Of a stretch of 64,000 nucleotides of DNA, positions 21,621 through 31,552 are shown one piece after another; position 1 is the stretch's first letter; each line of letters opens with the position of its first letter. The DNA is taken from contig CDRNVI010000037.1 in NCBI GenBank assembly GCA_977017575.1, positions 62,001 to 126,000 on the forward strand, read 5' to 3'. The notes under the pieces were generated by a model that ran no database searches, had not been told where the DNA came from, and saw only the letters and a list, made by a program, of their open reading frames with translations. This stretch comes from Paramoeba atlantica (lineage: Eukaryota; Discosea). The translations under genes were made by a program, and so were the position numbers.

Positions 21621-21874
21621 AGTCACTCTCAGACGTCAAGCCGTCTCCGTATGGTGAATGCGGAATAAACGGATGAGTCTCCCGTGCCACACAAGGTGGT
21701 GCATGTTCTCGCAACAATGCGAGGTCGTCAGTCCCGGGTAATGAGGTGGGTGGATCCAATGCAAGTACCGACTGTCATCAAAACGATGTCAGTCACTCTC
21801 AGACGTCATGCCGTCTCCGTATGGTGAATGCGGAATAAACGGATGAGTCTCCCGTGCCACACAAGGTGGTGCAT
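21621..21874. repeat. 170-bp tandem array (right part)
   Basis: About one and a half units of the array seen at 10901-12004, starting at AGTCACTCTCAGACG and ending CACACAAGGTGGTGCAT. One unit has ATGAGGTGGG in place of ATAGGGTGGG and CATCAAAACG in place of CATCAACACG. Sequence after 21874 is unrelated. Confidence 0.93.
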
Positions 21875-22429
21875 CAAAAGTTTGCACTGTTTTTGATAAG
21901 ATTGACAACTATTGTATACGCCAGGCCTATTGATTCTCGGAAGAATTTCAGCCTTCCAGAGGTGGTGTATATTCCCACCGTATTATCAATAGGAAACCCT
22001 CCTGCTGCCATTTTTTTCCTGGGGGCCATGTCCTTGCTCCAAAAAATTTTCAAACAATTCACATTCCCCTTTCTCTGTGAGAGCACAAGAGATGCGTGTT
22101 CTACGCGTTTTTTAACATTGCCCCCCAAAAATTTCTTGCATCGTGAATGATGTCGAAGAGCATAATCCATTGAACACCAATTTGAATTTTAGAAGACGTT
22201 GTGGCGGCCACTTTACAGGCCAAATGCCCCTGGACAAAAAAAATGCCTATGGACAGATAAAATGCCAATGGACAGATATAATGCCACTAATAAAAAAGGT
22301 CGGCGTCAGTACCATCTGAAAGATAGCAATGCCGGGGAAGACCACGAAGAGGTCCCAACCATGCTCCCCCATAGGGCTGTCGGAAATTTACATTATAATT
22401 AGATAAAATCTTTCATAGGGCTACATTTA

Positions 22430-23120
22430 CATAAATAGGCCCCATTGTGAGCGTAGCCCACTTCTGGAGGCAAAAGGCCCACTTCTGGAGGCCCCGTTTG
22501 CGAGAAAGGCCCAATTGTGAGCGTAGCCCTGGGACAGAATTATATTTTTTGGCCAGCGGGTCCAAAATTGAAAAAAATGGGGGGTCCAGGAGGGGGGTCC
22601 ATGGGTGGAGGGGAAATCTTGATTTTCGAAATCAAGCGCAGGGAAGTGGTAGAGTAGGCCGCGGCGATGACTTTCCACCCCCCCACCTGGGGGTACCCTC
22701 CCCCTGGTACGCGCGGGAGGGGTCCGACAAGGTCAAAAAATCCGAAATATTTGGGATGACCAAAATGGGATTTTGACCCAAAAAAAGTAAAAATATTGAT
22801 TTTCCAAAATTGACTCCTAAACCGTATTTCGCGAGTTTGGGACCTCAGCTACCATTCTACGACGTTTTTGTGGACAGATTTGACTACTGCCCCTACTGGT
22901 GAGGCATCCAAAAGGTCCCAAATTCGGTGTAAAATTTCGCAATTTTTGCCGAAAAATTTAGCTTTTTCCCACCAAAAAATAGAGTATTCATGATCCTTTG
23001 GAGATTTTTCTTTTTTAGGCTCTTCGTTAAACGCGGAGGTAGTTTTCAACGCGAAGCGCGCAGCATGAGTGACTTCTAAGTTGAAAACGACCACCCCGTT
23101 TAACGAAGAGCCTAAAAAAG
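22430..23120. repeat. dispersed repeat with hairpin end, copy A
   Basis: Holds GAGCGTAGCCC and CACTTCTGGAGGC blocks, each repeated (22448-22546), a G-rich tract GGGGGGTCCAGGAGGGGGG, the motif TACGCGCGGG (about 22710) and the 111-bp foldback at its right end. The complement is recognisable at 28590-29240 (foldback first, then TACGCGCGGG near 29050 and CCCCCCCTGGACCCCCCCC near 29170). The two copies are thus in inverted orientation about 5.5 kb apart. No coding capacity. Confidence 0.6.
23010..23120. repeat. 111-bp foldback (hairpin) repeat, copy 1
   Basis: Arms CTTTTTTAGGCTCTTCGTTA and its complement enclose GTTTTCAAC / GTTGAAAAC inner arms and an asymmetric core (CGAAGCGCGCAGCATGAGTG). The same 111-bp unit occurs at 28590-28700 with the core in the other direction. 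Confidence 0.9.
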
Positions 23121-23266
23121 TTAATACGGCACATTTATATTGCATATTGCACAAAATACCTTCCAACAAACGAAGTAACCGAAAAATGCATTTACTCAGG
23201 GACGCAAATGGGTTTCACGTTTGCTCCCGGTGAGGCCCCGGAGTTGCGAGAGGCCTCCATACCCCA

Positions 23267-23341
23267 CAACTACCACCTTCCCCCCTATTTAGCGGGGGTC
23301 GCGTGAGCGACCCCTGATAAATGGGGGGAAAGTGGTAGTTG
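23267..23341. repeat. 75-bp hairpin repeat
   Basis: CAACTACCACCTTCCCCCC pairs with GGGGGGAAAGTGGTAGTTG. The inner stem is GGGGGTCGC/GCGACCCC around a GTGA loop. Possibly a tiny MITE or a structured DNA or RNA element. Confidence 0.8.
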
Positions 23342-23996
23342 CTTTGGGGAATATGAGAGGCCGAACGCACGGAGGGGCCGGCCGGTCCAAAAAACCCAGA
23401 TCTTGTTTACTCGTCTGCGACATAAACCGGTGAATGCTGCAAAAAAAATTAAGTTGAGGTGTATATTATGTAATATAAGGTGTATATTATATAATATAGT
23501 TACTATAAACTTTTAAAAACTATAAGAAACTATATTTTTTTGTTTAACTTTTTAAGCTCTCTTGAGCTCACCAACACGCCATAAATACACAGAAAATTCA
23601 TTTGTGTGCGATTTTTCTTGTTTTCAAACCCGAAAATTAATGCCCGAAATATAAGTTACGTGGGGTAATTTCTGCAAAGATTATTTTATTGAAGTGTGGC
23701 GCACGGAGGGAAGTAAGCAAACGGTTGAATGTAACTTTCGTCAGAAGGGGACGTGCCCCAGTCCCATGTGGCCTTGACAAATTGCCTTATGCGAATCTTG
23801 CGTCTCGAACATTTCACTGCATCGCTGTCGCCGTGCAGTGGCTGAAGCCGCCGACCATATGTCTTAGGACTGAACAATTGCTGTTCACAATTTTATGAGT
23901 TTGAATAAATTTTAAGAGTTTGAATAAATTACTATAAATAAATTACTATAAAAAATAAATAACCTACTTTTACGTTGATTTTTTCAATTGTTTCGT
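23342..23996. other. intergenic region, no gene seen
   Basis: Holds a duplicated AAGGTGTATATTATGTAATAT motif near 23457-23497 and AT-rich repeats (AATAAATTACTATAA) at 23904-23958, just before the LRR gene. No supported ORF. Confidence 0.4.
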
Positions 23997-24599
23997 ATGT
24001 TTGGCCTGCCCTGGAGCGTCTGCGTCAATATTTTTCCCTCTGACACAGGCTCGAGTTCTACTCGACTGGGAAAAGTACGGCACAATTTCCTCCCTTTGGA
24101 GTATAAACTGACGCAACTGGTGGAAAACATTGTCCACCAACCCCCGACATGGGGTACCGAAACCCCAGCCTGTGAGTGGCCAGGAGTTCAATGTGACGCG
24201 CACGAAACCATCACTCGTATTTTCTGGACGTCATTGGGCTTAGCCGGGCCGTTGTGTTGGGATCACCTCCCCGACACACTGGTATACATCGACACCTGGA
24301 GCAATAAACTTTGTGGTACAGTGCCCTGGGCAAGACTCCCGGAGGGACTCGAAACGCTGTCGCTCGTGAGTAATGAATTTATCGGGGTGGTAGACCTGTC
24401 GGCGCTTCCGTCCTCGCTCATGGTCTTAAACCTCGCGGGAAATCAATTCAATGGTAAAGTTGAATTCTCATCTCTACCATTTTCCCTTGATTTTTTGAAT
24501 TTAGATGAGAATTCCGCGCTGGAGGGAGAGGCAGATGTAGCGAATTGCTTACGACGAGTTGCATATACCTGGAAAAATACAGGTATCACAGTAATATAG
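23997..24599 (+). CDS. LRR-family protein (copy 3)
   Basis: A 200-residue intact protein starting MFGLPWSVCVNIFPSDTG, then STRLGKVRHNFLPLEYKL, WGTETPACEWPGVQC and the LRR array: LPDTLVYIDTWSNKLCGTV, LPEGLETLSLVSNEFIGVV, LPSSLMVLNLAGNQFNGKV and LPFSLDFLNLDENSALEGE. It ends KNTGITVI, as do other copies (NTGI, NTKI), so the end is a conserved cap. The N-terminus is mildly hydrophobic but not a clear signal peptide. It is isolated between repeat-rich stretches, on the host strand. Confidence 0.88.
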   Translation: MFGLPWSVCVNIFPSDTGSSSTRLGKVRHNFLPLEYKLTQLVENIVHQPPTWGTETPACEWPGVQCDAHETITRIFWTSLGLAGPLCWDHLPDTLVYIDTWSNKLCGTVPWARLPEGLETLSLVSNEFIGVVDLSALPSSLMVLNLAGNQFNGKVEFSSLPFSLDFLNLDENSALEGEADVANCLRRVAYTWKNTGITVI

Positions 24600-25525
24600 T
24601 GGAAATGGAATATACAATGTATGTGTAAGAATCTCTACGTCTTGGAATTTAGCTCCTCGTCTTTCGCAAAGTTATTCATCATAATATGACATATGGGTTG
24701 TAGGATAATGAATTTCTCCTCGTTTCTGAATAGTGTGACCTCCCGCGTCTACTTCACGTGCCCCCTTCACGTGAGGGGCTGCGGGTATGATCTCGCGTGA
24801 TCTCACATGATCTCGTTTTGAGGTCGTCCAACCACCCTCCCGAGCCAAATCCGCTCGAGAGATCTCGCATGATCTCACGTGATCTCGTCTTGGGCCTCGC
24901 CCGCATCCCCTCACGTGTATAATTATTATACACGTGTACAGAGTGGCTGCTTGTATGGGATCTATGTCGAAATGTTTCTGCGGTATGTTAAGTTTTCCCC
25001 TTTAACTCATCTTCCCAGCTGCGTAAAAACTACGTACGGAAGTTTAACTACATCGTTTTCGCAAATCATGCACTGTCTAATTTGGATATTTGACGCCTAT
25101 CAAATTTTATTGTCCAGTACTACTTTGGCATTATTATTTTGAGGACAGCTGATGCATACACCAATCTAGCGCATAATGATTCCAACTGGTGCAACGGTAA
25201 ATGAGAAACTATACTGTCTGGGATTTTCTTTATGAAACGATTACAGTGTTATATTTAATTACGGTATTATTGAGGGAGATACGGAGTATCTAACTCGCTT
25301 ACTAAGGTTAATTCCAAAACTTGAAAATGCCCTTCAAAGAAGCGAGAGATCGAGTTTTTTCAAAATTTTAAAACGTAGCAGTAGCTCATTAGATGAACTC
25401 TTTAATACTCGAAAAATCATCTACAACGACCTCATTTCCCAAATTGTAGAACACTTTTGGTAAAAAAAAGTGCGTCTGCAAAGGTCTGCGATACGACAAA
25501 CTGGTTGACTAAGGAGAGTCCTTTG
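24600..25525. other. repeat-bearing spacer, no gene seen
   Basis: At 24788-24890 the motif GATCTCGCGTGATCTCACAT and relatives recur in two blocks (24790-24816, 24858-24886). CACGTG occurs at 24758 and 24772, and near 24914-24938 the near-palindrome CACGTGTATAAT/TATTATACACGTG. The rest (24940-25525) is AT-rich with no supported ORF. Confidence 0.5.
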
Positions 25526-25593
25526 AGTAGTCCAGTTGGTAAAGGGGTTCCATTTTGACGCTGGATGTCCGCGGTTCGATTCCCGGCATCGAC
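25526..25593 (+). repeat. tRNA-like sequence with A and B box motifs, probably not a working tRNA
   Basis: TAGTCCAGTTGGTAAAGG resembles a pol III A box / D arm and GCGGTTCGATTCCCGGC a B box / T arm, about 35 bases apart. They are followed by GCATCGACA and T-runs. A possible anticodon loop CATTTTGA lies between. Acceptor strands do not pair, so it looks like a tRNA-derived SINE head or a decayed tRNA. Similar layouts occur at 26301-26370 and 54869-54936. Confidence 0.5.
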
Positions 25594-25686
25594 ATTTTTG
25601 AACAAAAAAAAATTATATGCTCAAAATCGCGAAAAAAACAAATTCGGAACGATTTTTTTTTTCAGATTTTTTTTTTCTTGAAAAAA

Positions 25687-25740
25687 GTGGCCAGCTGGGC
25701 CACCAAAAACACGGTTTGCATTTTGTATATATATAGAGAG
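25687..25740 (+). repeat. direct repeat flanking the satellite array, left copy
   Basis: GTGGCCAGCTGGGCCACC, then AAAAACACGGTTTGCATTTT and GTATATATATAGAGA. Nearly the same sequence is at 27953-28003, on the far side of the satellite array. Confidence 0.8.
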
Positions 25741-25764
25741 AAAAATAATGTGCAGGTCCGAGTG

Positions 25765-27729
25765 GTACAGTGTGTAGCTACAGTGGCCCTTGAGAGAGTG
25801 AGAGCAGTGCCACGTGAGGCAGTGATTGCACAGTGATGCAGTGCAGCTGCAGTGGCACGTGCCAGAATAAGTGCACTGCCATGTGAGGCAGTGACTGCAG
25901 TGATGCAGTGTAGCTACAGTGGCACGTGCCAGAATAAGTGCACTGCCATGTGAGGCAGTGACTGCAGTGATGCAGTGTAGCTGCAGTGGCACGTGAGAGA
26001 GTAAGTGCACTGCCATGTGAGGCAGTGACTGCAGTGATGCAGTGTAGCTGCAGTGGCACGTGAGAGAGTAAGAGTAGTGCCACGTGAGGCAGTGACTGCA
26101 GTGATGCAGCGCAGCTGCAGCGGCACGTGCGAGAGTAAGATTACTGCCACGTGAGGCAGTGAATGCAGTGTAGATACAGTGGAATGTGAGAGAGTCAGTG
26201 ACTGCAGTGTAGCTACAGTGGCACGTGAGAGAGTAAGATTACTGCCACGTGAGGCAGTGAATGCAGTGTAGATACAGTGGAATGTGAGAGAGTCAGTGAC
26301 TCGCGGGCGTAGTTGGTAGACGGTGGGCCTTACAACCTGCAGGTTGTTGGTTCGATTCCCGCTATCGACAAAACTCGCAACCTGGCGGCCTCACTACAAA
26401 GGGAAAGCGATCAGGAGTGCCTTCACCCAACCCCGCTCCCCTGGAGGACCGACCCGGAACCGCCGAGCTGAACCAGGCTCCAGCGCAGCCGCTAAATTGC
26501 GAGCTGCTTACGCAAAGGAGGCTTGAGACACAGCCTACACGATGCAACGGGGTTGGACGCCCGTCCTGGTAGCTACGGTTGGGTAGCCGTGCTCGGGCCG
26601 CAAGGCGTCGAGTGCCGTCTGGGAAGGGGGTAGCAAGACGATGAAGGTCGGTGTCCTGAGACTCTACCCTAACGGTTGGCGCTGCAGAGCCCTCCGTGTT
26701 CTTCTCTTCTCTAAGATTACTGCCACGTGAGGCAGTGAATGCAGTGTAGATACAGTGGAATGTGAGAGAGTCAGTGACTGCAGTGTAGCTACAGTGGCAC
26801 GTGAGAGAGTAAGAATACTGCCACGTGAGGCAGTGACTGCAGTGATGCAGTGCAGCTGCAGTAACACGTGAGAGAGTGAGAGTACTGCCACGTGAGGCAG
26901 TGACTGCAGTGTAGCTGCAGTAGCACGTGAGAGAGTAAGTGTACTGCCACGTGAGGCAGTGACTGCAGTGTAGCTGCAGTAGCACGTGAGAGAGTGAGAG
27001 TACTGCCACGTGAGGCAGTGACTGCATCGGCACTGTACCTACAGTGGCACGTGAGAGAGTGAGAGCAGTGCCCCGTGAGGCAGTGACTGCAGTGTAGCTG
27101 CAGTGGCACGTGCGAGAGTAAGAGTAGTGCCGCGTGAGGCAGTGATTGCAGTGTAGCTACAGTGAGAGAGTAAGATTACTGCCACGTGAGAGATTACTGG
27201 CACGTGAGAGAGTAAGATTACTGCCACGTGAGGCAGTGAATGCAGTGATGCAGTGCAGCTGCAGTAGCACGTGAGAGAGTAAGTGTACTGCCACGTGAGG
27301 CAGTGATTGCAGTGTAGATACAGTGGCAGAGTGACAGGCAGTGCCACGTGAGGCAGTGACTGCAGTGATGCAGTGCAGCTGCAGTAGCACGTGAGAGAGT
27401 AAGATTACTGCCACGTGAGGCAGTGAATGCATCGGCACTGTACCTACAGTGGCACGTGAGAGAGTGAGAGCAGTGCCCCGTGAGGCAGTGATGCAGTGTA
27501 GCTGCAGTAACACGTGAGAGAGTGAGAGTACTGCCACGTGAGGCAGTGACTGCAGTGTAGCTGCAGTAGCACGTGAGAGAGTGAGAGTACTTCCACGTGA
27601 GGCAGTGATCGCAGTGCAGCTGCATTGGCACGTGCGAGAGTAAGAGTAGTGTCACGTGAGGCAGCGACTGCAGTGTAGATACAGTGGCACGTGAGAGAGT
27701 AAGTGTACTGCCACGTGGGGCAGTGACTC
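25765..27729. repeat. ~66-bp satellite array with CACGTG and CTGCAG cores
   Basis: Units with GCCACGTGAGGCAGTGACTG, CAGTGATGCAGTG, (C/T)AGCT(G/A)CAGT and GGCACGTGAGAGAGTAAG repeat about 25-30 times with variation in length (50-70 bp). CACGTG and CTGCAG palindromes recur in every unit. Reading frames through it are repeat translations (SLSHVLLQLHC-like), not genes. The array is interrupted by a SINE-like insert at 26301-26712. Confidence 0.93.
26301..26712 (+). mobile_element. tRNA-derived SINE-like insert in the satellite
   Basis: The head (26301-26370) has a tRNA-like A box (GCGTAGTTGGTAGACGG), a CTTACAA loop and a B box (GTTGGTTCGATTCCCGC). An unrelated GC-rich body of about 340 bases follows, ending in a pyrimidine tail TTCTTCTCTTCT. 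The satellite unit before the insert (26232-26300) is repeated right after it (from 26714). Composition is quite unlike the satellite. No ORF of note. Confidence 0.65.
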
Positions 27730-27739
27730 ACGTTGAGTG

Positions 27740-28003
27740 AGTCCACTGAGTGAGTCCCACGGGGGTGGGAGAGTGTTGTGGAAGAGTGGCCTGCTGGCCA
27801 TGTTGTGGAAGGGTGGCCAGCTGGCCATGTTGTGGAAGTGACCATGTTTTGGAAGTGGCCATGTTGTGGAAGTGACCATGTTTTAGAAGTGGCCAATTTG
27901 TGGAAGGGTGGCCAGCTGGCCACCAAAAACACGGTATGTGCTTCGTCGAAAAGTGGCCAGCTGGCCACCAAAAACACGGTTTGCATTTTGTATATATGTA
28001 GAG
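27740..28003. repeat. degenerate GTGGAAGTGGCCATGTT repeats plus right flanking direct repeat
   Basis: Copies of TGTTGTGGAAG, GGTGGCCAGCTGGCCATG and AAGTGACCATGTTTTGGAAG run from 27775 to 27925. GTGGCCAGCTGGCCACC followed by AAAAACACGGT occurs at 27909-27935 and again at 27953-28003. The latter is the mate of 25687-25740. Confidence 0.8.
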
Positions 28004-28135
28004 AAAAAAAAACGAGCAGGGTCATACTTCAAAAAAAAGATTTCAGAAGCTTGTTTCCTTCAAGATTACTTGTCACGAGGTAAAGCACGACCCGCGCCAG
28101 CGGGTCTGCACCGCCTCGAACGGCCCGCCGTATAA

Positions 28136-28336
28136 CCCAGATTGAAAGGGGCGAGGGTGATACGAAGCAACAGGCGTGGCAGATTCCCACTGAAAAGAAA
28201 TGGTATCTCCCTCACGAAGTTTGTCTCCGAGCTAGAAAGCGCAAAGGCTTTTCTCGTGCGGGGAGATACCATTTCTTTTCAGTGGGAATCTGCCACGCCT
28301 GTTGCTTCGTATCTCCCTCGCCCCTTTCAATCTGGG
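28136..28336. repeat. inverted repeat with 76-bp arms (long hairpin)
   Basis: The left arm 28136-28211 starts CCCAGATTGAAAGGGGCGAG. The right arm 28261-28336 is its complement with a single mismatch (T versus A after GAGGG). The loop is 49 bases. Arms this alike suggest a young or actively conserved palindrome. The same arms are not seen elsewhere in the window. A smaller hairpin (GACCCGC / GCGGGTC) lies just before at 28089-28106. A transcript would fold into long double-stranded RNA. Confidence 0.95.
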
Positions 28337-28589
28337 TTTAATTACGCTTTTAAGGTTATTTTTGGCTAAAATTAATCTTAATTAAATTAACCGTAATATA
28401 CTCGTAAGTTAATAATTTTTGAACACACTTTTTGAGCGCCCAAGCCATTGGATTCGTCTGTGATCATTTTATAAAGGTTTGTGTTTCGTATGAAAGTGAG
28501 GTCGATGGTGATAGACATGAAAAAAAGTATTTTGTTTCGGGGCTAAAAATAATCTTAAATAAAGATAACCGTAATTAAAAATAATGTCA

Positions 28590-28700
28590 CTTTTTTAGGC
28601 TCTTCGTTAAACGCGGTGGTTGTTTTCAACTTAGAAGTCACTCATGCTGCGCGCTTCGCGTTGAAAACTACCGCCGCGCTTAACGAAGAGCCTAAAAAAG
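28590..28700. repeat. 111-bp foldback repeat, copy 2
   Basis: Same arms as at 23010-23120 (CTTTTTTAGGCTCTTCGTTA ... complement). Core reads TTAGAAGTCACTCATGCTGC, the complement of the core in copy 1. It opens the inverted copy of the larger dispersed repeat (28590-29240). Confidence 0.9.
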
Positions 28701-29240
28701 AAAATTTAGCCTGGAAAACGGAAAAATTATAGCCAAAAATAGCCGAATTTCGGGTAAAAATGGGGTGATTTTCGCGTATTTTTGCTGTCAGAGCACTAAA
28801 TCCGACATTTGCGCGTGGGAAATCACTCGTAGGCATGAGTGTCAGTATAGTTCGAAGTATCACTTCGAAGAAGTGATACCTTGCGAAAACAACTGCGGAG
28901 AAAGCTAGTGTAGGTCCCAAACTATCAAAATACAATAGGGGAAACGATTTTGGAAAAATATTTTTTTTGTCATTTTTCTCGCCAATTTGAAATTTTTTTC
29001 AAAAAAATTTTTCCGAAAATATCCGAACTTGGCGGACCCGTCCTGCGGATACGCGCGGGGGTCACCCCCGGGTAGGGGGGTGGAAAATGCGCGCCAAGAC
29101 CCCGGCTACCCTTTCTGCGGTTTTTTTTCGAAAACTAATTTTTTCGAAAAAATTTGCTCGACCATGACCCCCCCCCTGGACCCCCCCCATGGACCCCCCA
29201 TTTTTTTCAAATTTTTTTTTCAGTTTTGGTCCACCGGAGC
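28590..29240. repeat. dispersed repeat with hairpin end, copy B (inverted)
   Basis: Complement of the repeat at 22430-23120, with the foldback now at the left end. Long T and C tracts occur at 29090-29260. No coding capacity. Confidence 0.55.
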
Positions 29241-29363
29241 CCCCTTTTATATTTTTTTCTTCTATTATATTACTGTGTTCCCCTTTATATTTTCACTGTT
29301 TTTGTTCACTTTTTTTTCAATAATCGAGTGTAGAGCGGTAGTTTTACAACCACCGCAACCGTG

Positions 29364-30290
29364 TTATAATCCACTCCTATTTGAATACTTCACTGTACTC
29401 AAGTTATATTGCTTCGTGTCATGGTTGCAGACTCCTAGAAAATTATGCTGCGTAGAATTACACGTGTCTTGTACAATAGGGTGATCGACATCAAGGAGTG
29501 TCAACGAAGTTAAATAAAGTTGCCGAGGGCGAATACGCCAGTCGACGCACTCACTGTTCCACAGAAGTCCGAATGCCGACTTCAGAAATTCTTTGCTATG
29601 CTGATTGTAGTGGAGCAGTTTGTGTTTGTCTAAATGCCCAAAAAAACGTTCTCTTCGGTTTCTCACACGTCGAAAATCTATGTTAAATAGGTCATCGACG
29701 GAAGAACCTGTTTCTTGGCGTGGGCAGTGGCGCACAGATCGGTAAGTTTTGTCTGCAATCACCATTTCATCCACCTTGTGGGTTCATCCATAAATATCGG
29801 ACCCAGCCAAGCATTCACTGTCGTGCATGCTACCTTCAAAGGGTCCACTCCACGCTAAGGGACAGCCGTCGATCATGATGAAGACCTGAAAAGTCCAGTA
29901 TTTTGTGGCGTGCTTTCCGTTATACAGACTTTGCGGGCCCCTTCTGAAGACAGGAAGTCCATCGACAATTGAAGTACACATAAAATAGTTCTCTTCACGC
30001 ACTCTAAATCTTCTTTCAACATCAGCCATGTTTCCTACGTTGTTGGAGGCAGCAAGAACAGGTTCCATAATCGACTTTCTAAACCATGTAGGAGAAAAAA
30101 GACGATTGCCAATGTAAGGATAAAGAACAGCACAAGCCTGTTCGAAAGTTAAATTCATGTGCAACATAGAAATAGCGAAAACTTGAATGTTGGAGCAATT
30201 AAACGTCTGTGAAAGGTACTGAACAATGTCGGGGTTGTATCCGGTGAAAGCATGGCACACAAGGGTCCAAGGCAACATGGGATTTGACAT
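29364..30290 (-). pseudogene. PIF/Harbinger-like DDE transposase, broken
   Basis: Read on the - strand, the frame at 30290-29784 has PTWFRKSIMEPVLAA, then TSIVDGLPVFRRG, NGKHATKYWTFQVFIMIDG and GPFEGSMHDSECLAG. After an in-frame TGA it goes on at 29774-29364 with DEMVIADKTYRSVRH. This is the order of the DDE-4 fold of HARBI1/Harbinger transposases (first Asp in VDG, second in HDS, third after IAD). The internal stop shows it is inactive. An ORF at 30548-31552, on the same strand, may be the second gene of the same element. Confidence 0.75.
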
Positions 30291-30547
30291 ACAATACCAG
30301 TATGAAACACTGCGTTAGGATAAGAAAACACTTGCTAGAAACTGTTAACAAATAGAAGCGCTCAAAAAATTGCAGAAATGAAAAACAGAAGAAGAGCTTT
30401 CATTAGACAAAGCAATAAAATATTGTTTCATGAACACAAGAGTAACAGCAACAACGTAGAACGACTAGCAACTTTTATAACTTGTTTGTACCTATGCCAC
30501 TTTCTACTTTTCGTTTACCGGTCTTCGTACATGTACCTTTTTCCTTT

Positions 30548-31552
30548 TCACTTTCGAATGGAACGCGAACCTGCCTGGTCATATAATGATTTAGTTGGAC
30601 GAGACAATTTTTGACCATCATAGATTAGAGGCGGTCTGTTTAATGCTTCACTGGATCGGCTATTTGACGCTTCCTGTCGACGAACGGTGTTATTCGCCTC
30701 CAGACTCTGCACACGAGCCTGTAAAATTGAGCACTGGTCCTTGAGGGATTGTACTTCACTTTTCAGTGCAAGAAATTCGTCTTGCAACTGATTTACGTCA
30801 CGTGCCGTTTGCGATGCTGAAGCCTCCGTTAGGGAAACGACCCTCTTTATATCCCTGGTGCGCTCGCGACATCGCTTGGCCACTTCAGAGGAATCCCCAC
30901 GTAAACTTCGCCAAACGCTACGAAACCATTCAGCAACAACTTCATGAGCACTAGAAGAATTCTCATACAAGCCAGAGTAACACTTCTTCAAGTACTCACA
31001 TAGTTTTTTGGATAGCAATTCGAGCGGAAGCTCTTTCATGTTTAATCCCCATTTCCCGCACGCGCTTTTCCACTGCCAATAAGCTGGCATTTCTTCTTCC
31101 TTTACCCCGTTGAGCATTGAGCGCTCATCATCTTTGAAGAACAATAATCCCGTATCACGCGATTGAGTCAACAAGACCAGAGCTTCCAATAATATACGCT
31201 CGTCGATGGGCACTCCACACAAAGAGCGCGTCACACCAGTATGCGCCATGTCTTGAACAAGATTCCGTCGCGCTACCAGCCATCCTGCACAGGTTTCCAA
31301 GATGTTCTCTTCTATACGATCTAGGAGATCCGCAGGTGGCATACGCTTCTCAGCATATTTTATGCTATTTTTTTCGGCCGCGCTCAGTCCCGCAAACTTG
31401 ATATCCACTATTTCCTTACGGGTTAGTGGTATCAAGAAGGTTTCTTTCATCTGGTGGCGCACCCACTTACGAAGACGTTCATAAGTGTCTGAGGAAGGAT
31501 TTCCGTAGACGTCTTGATAAACGTTTTGATCGGGGGGCAAGTCGTGTTCCAT
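30548..31552 (-). CDS. unknown protein next to the Harbinger-like transposase, possibly its second ORF
   Basis: A 334-residue protein with an ATG at 31552. A helical N-terminal two-thirds (FAGLSAAEKNSIKYAEKRM..., with several W residues at about 155-165) is followed by a coiled coil at about residues 240-300 (ARDVNQLQDEFLALKSEVQS, SLKDQCSILQARVQSLEANN) and a polar tail. No family recognised. It lies about 260 bases upstream of the transposase frame on the same strand. Harbinger elements commonly carry a second, DNA-binding ORF, but no Myb/SANT motif is evident here. It is the only long minus-strand ORF in the region that is not obviously a transposase, and it is open from end to end. Confidence 0.5.
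   Translation of the reverse strand: MEHDLPPDQNVYQDVYGNPSSDTYERLRKWVRHQMKETFLIPLTRKEIVDIKFAGLSAAEKNSIKYAEKRMPPADLLDRIEENILETCAGWLVARRNLVQDMAHTGVTRSLCGVPIDERILLEALVLLTQSRDTGLLFFKDDERSMLNGVKEEEMPAYWQWKSACGKWGLNMKELPLELLSKKLCEYLKKCYSGLYENSSSAHEVVAEWFRSVWRSLRGDSSEVAKRCRERTRDIKRVVSLTEASASQTARDVNQLQDEFLALKSEVQSLKDQCSILQARVQSLEANNTVRRQEASNSRSSEALNRPPLIYDGQKLSRPTKSLYDQAGSRSIRK

Noticed and set aside
25526-25593. Functional tRNA-Lys (TTTT loop)
   Set aside because: The A and B boxes are convincing, but the acceptor strands do not pair and the T stem has mismatches.
25621-27655. Series of - strand ORFs with repeated SLSHVLLQLHC peptides
   Set aside because: They are translations of the satellite repeat in changing frames, with no start context or domain. 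A repeat, not a gene family.
23010-28700. Invertible switch (loop flipping) between foldback copies
   Set aside because: The neighbouring sequence is inverted too, so an inverted insertion explains it without a recombinase.
29784-29786. TGA read as Trp (recoded genetic code)
   Set aside because: The in-frame TGA lies in a decaying transposase, and firmly identified host genes show no internal TGA.
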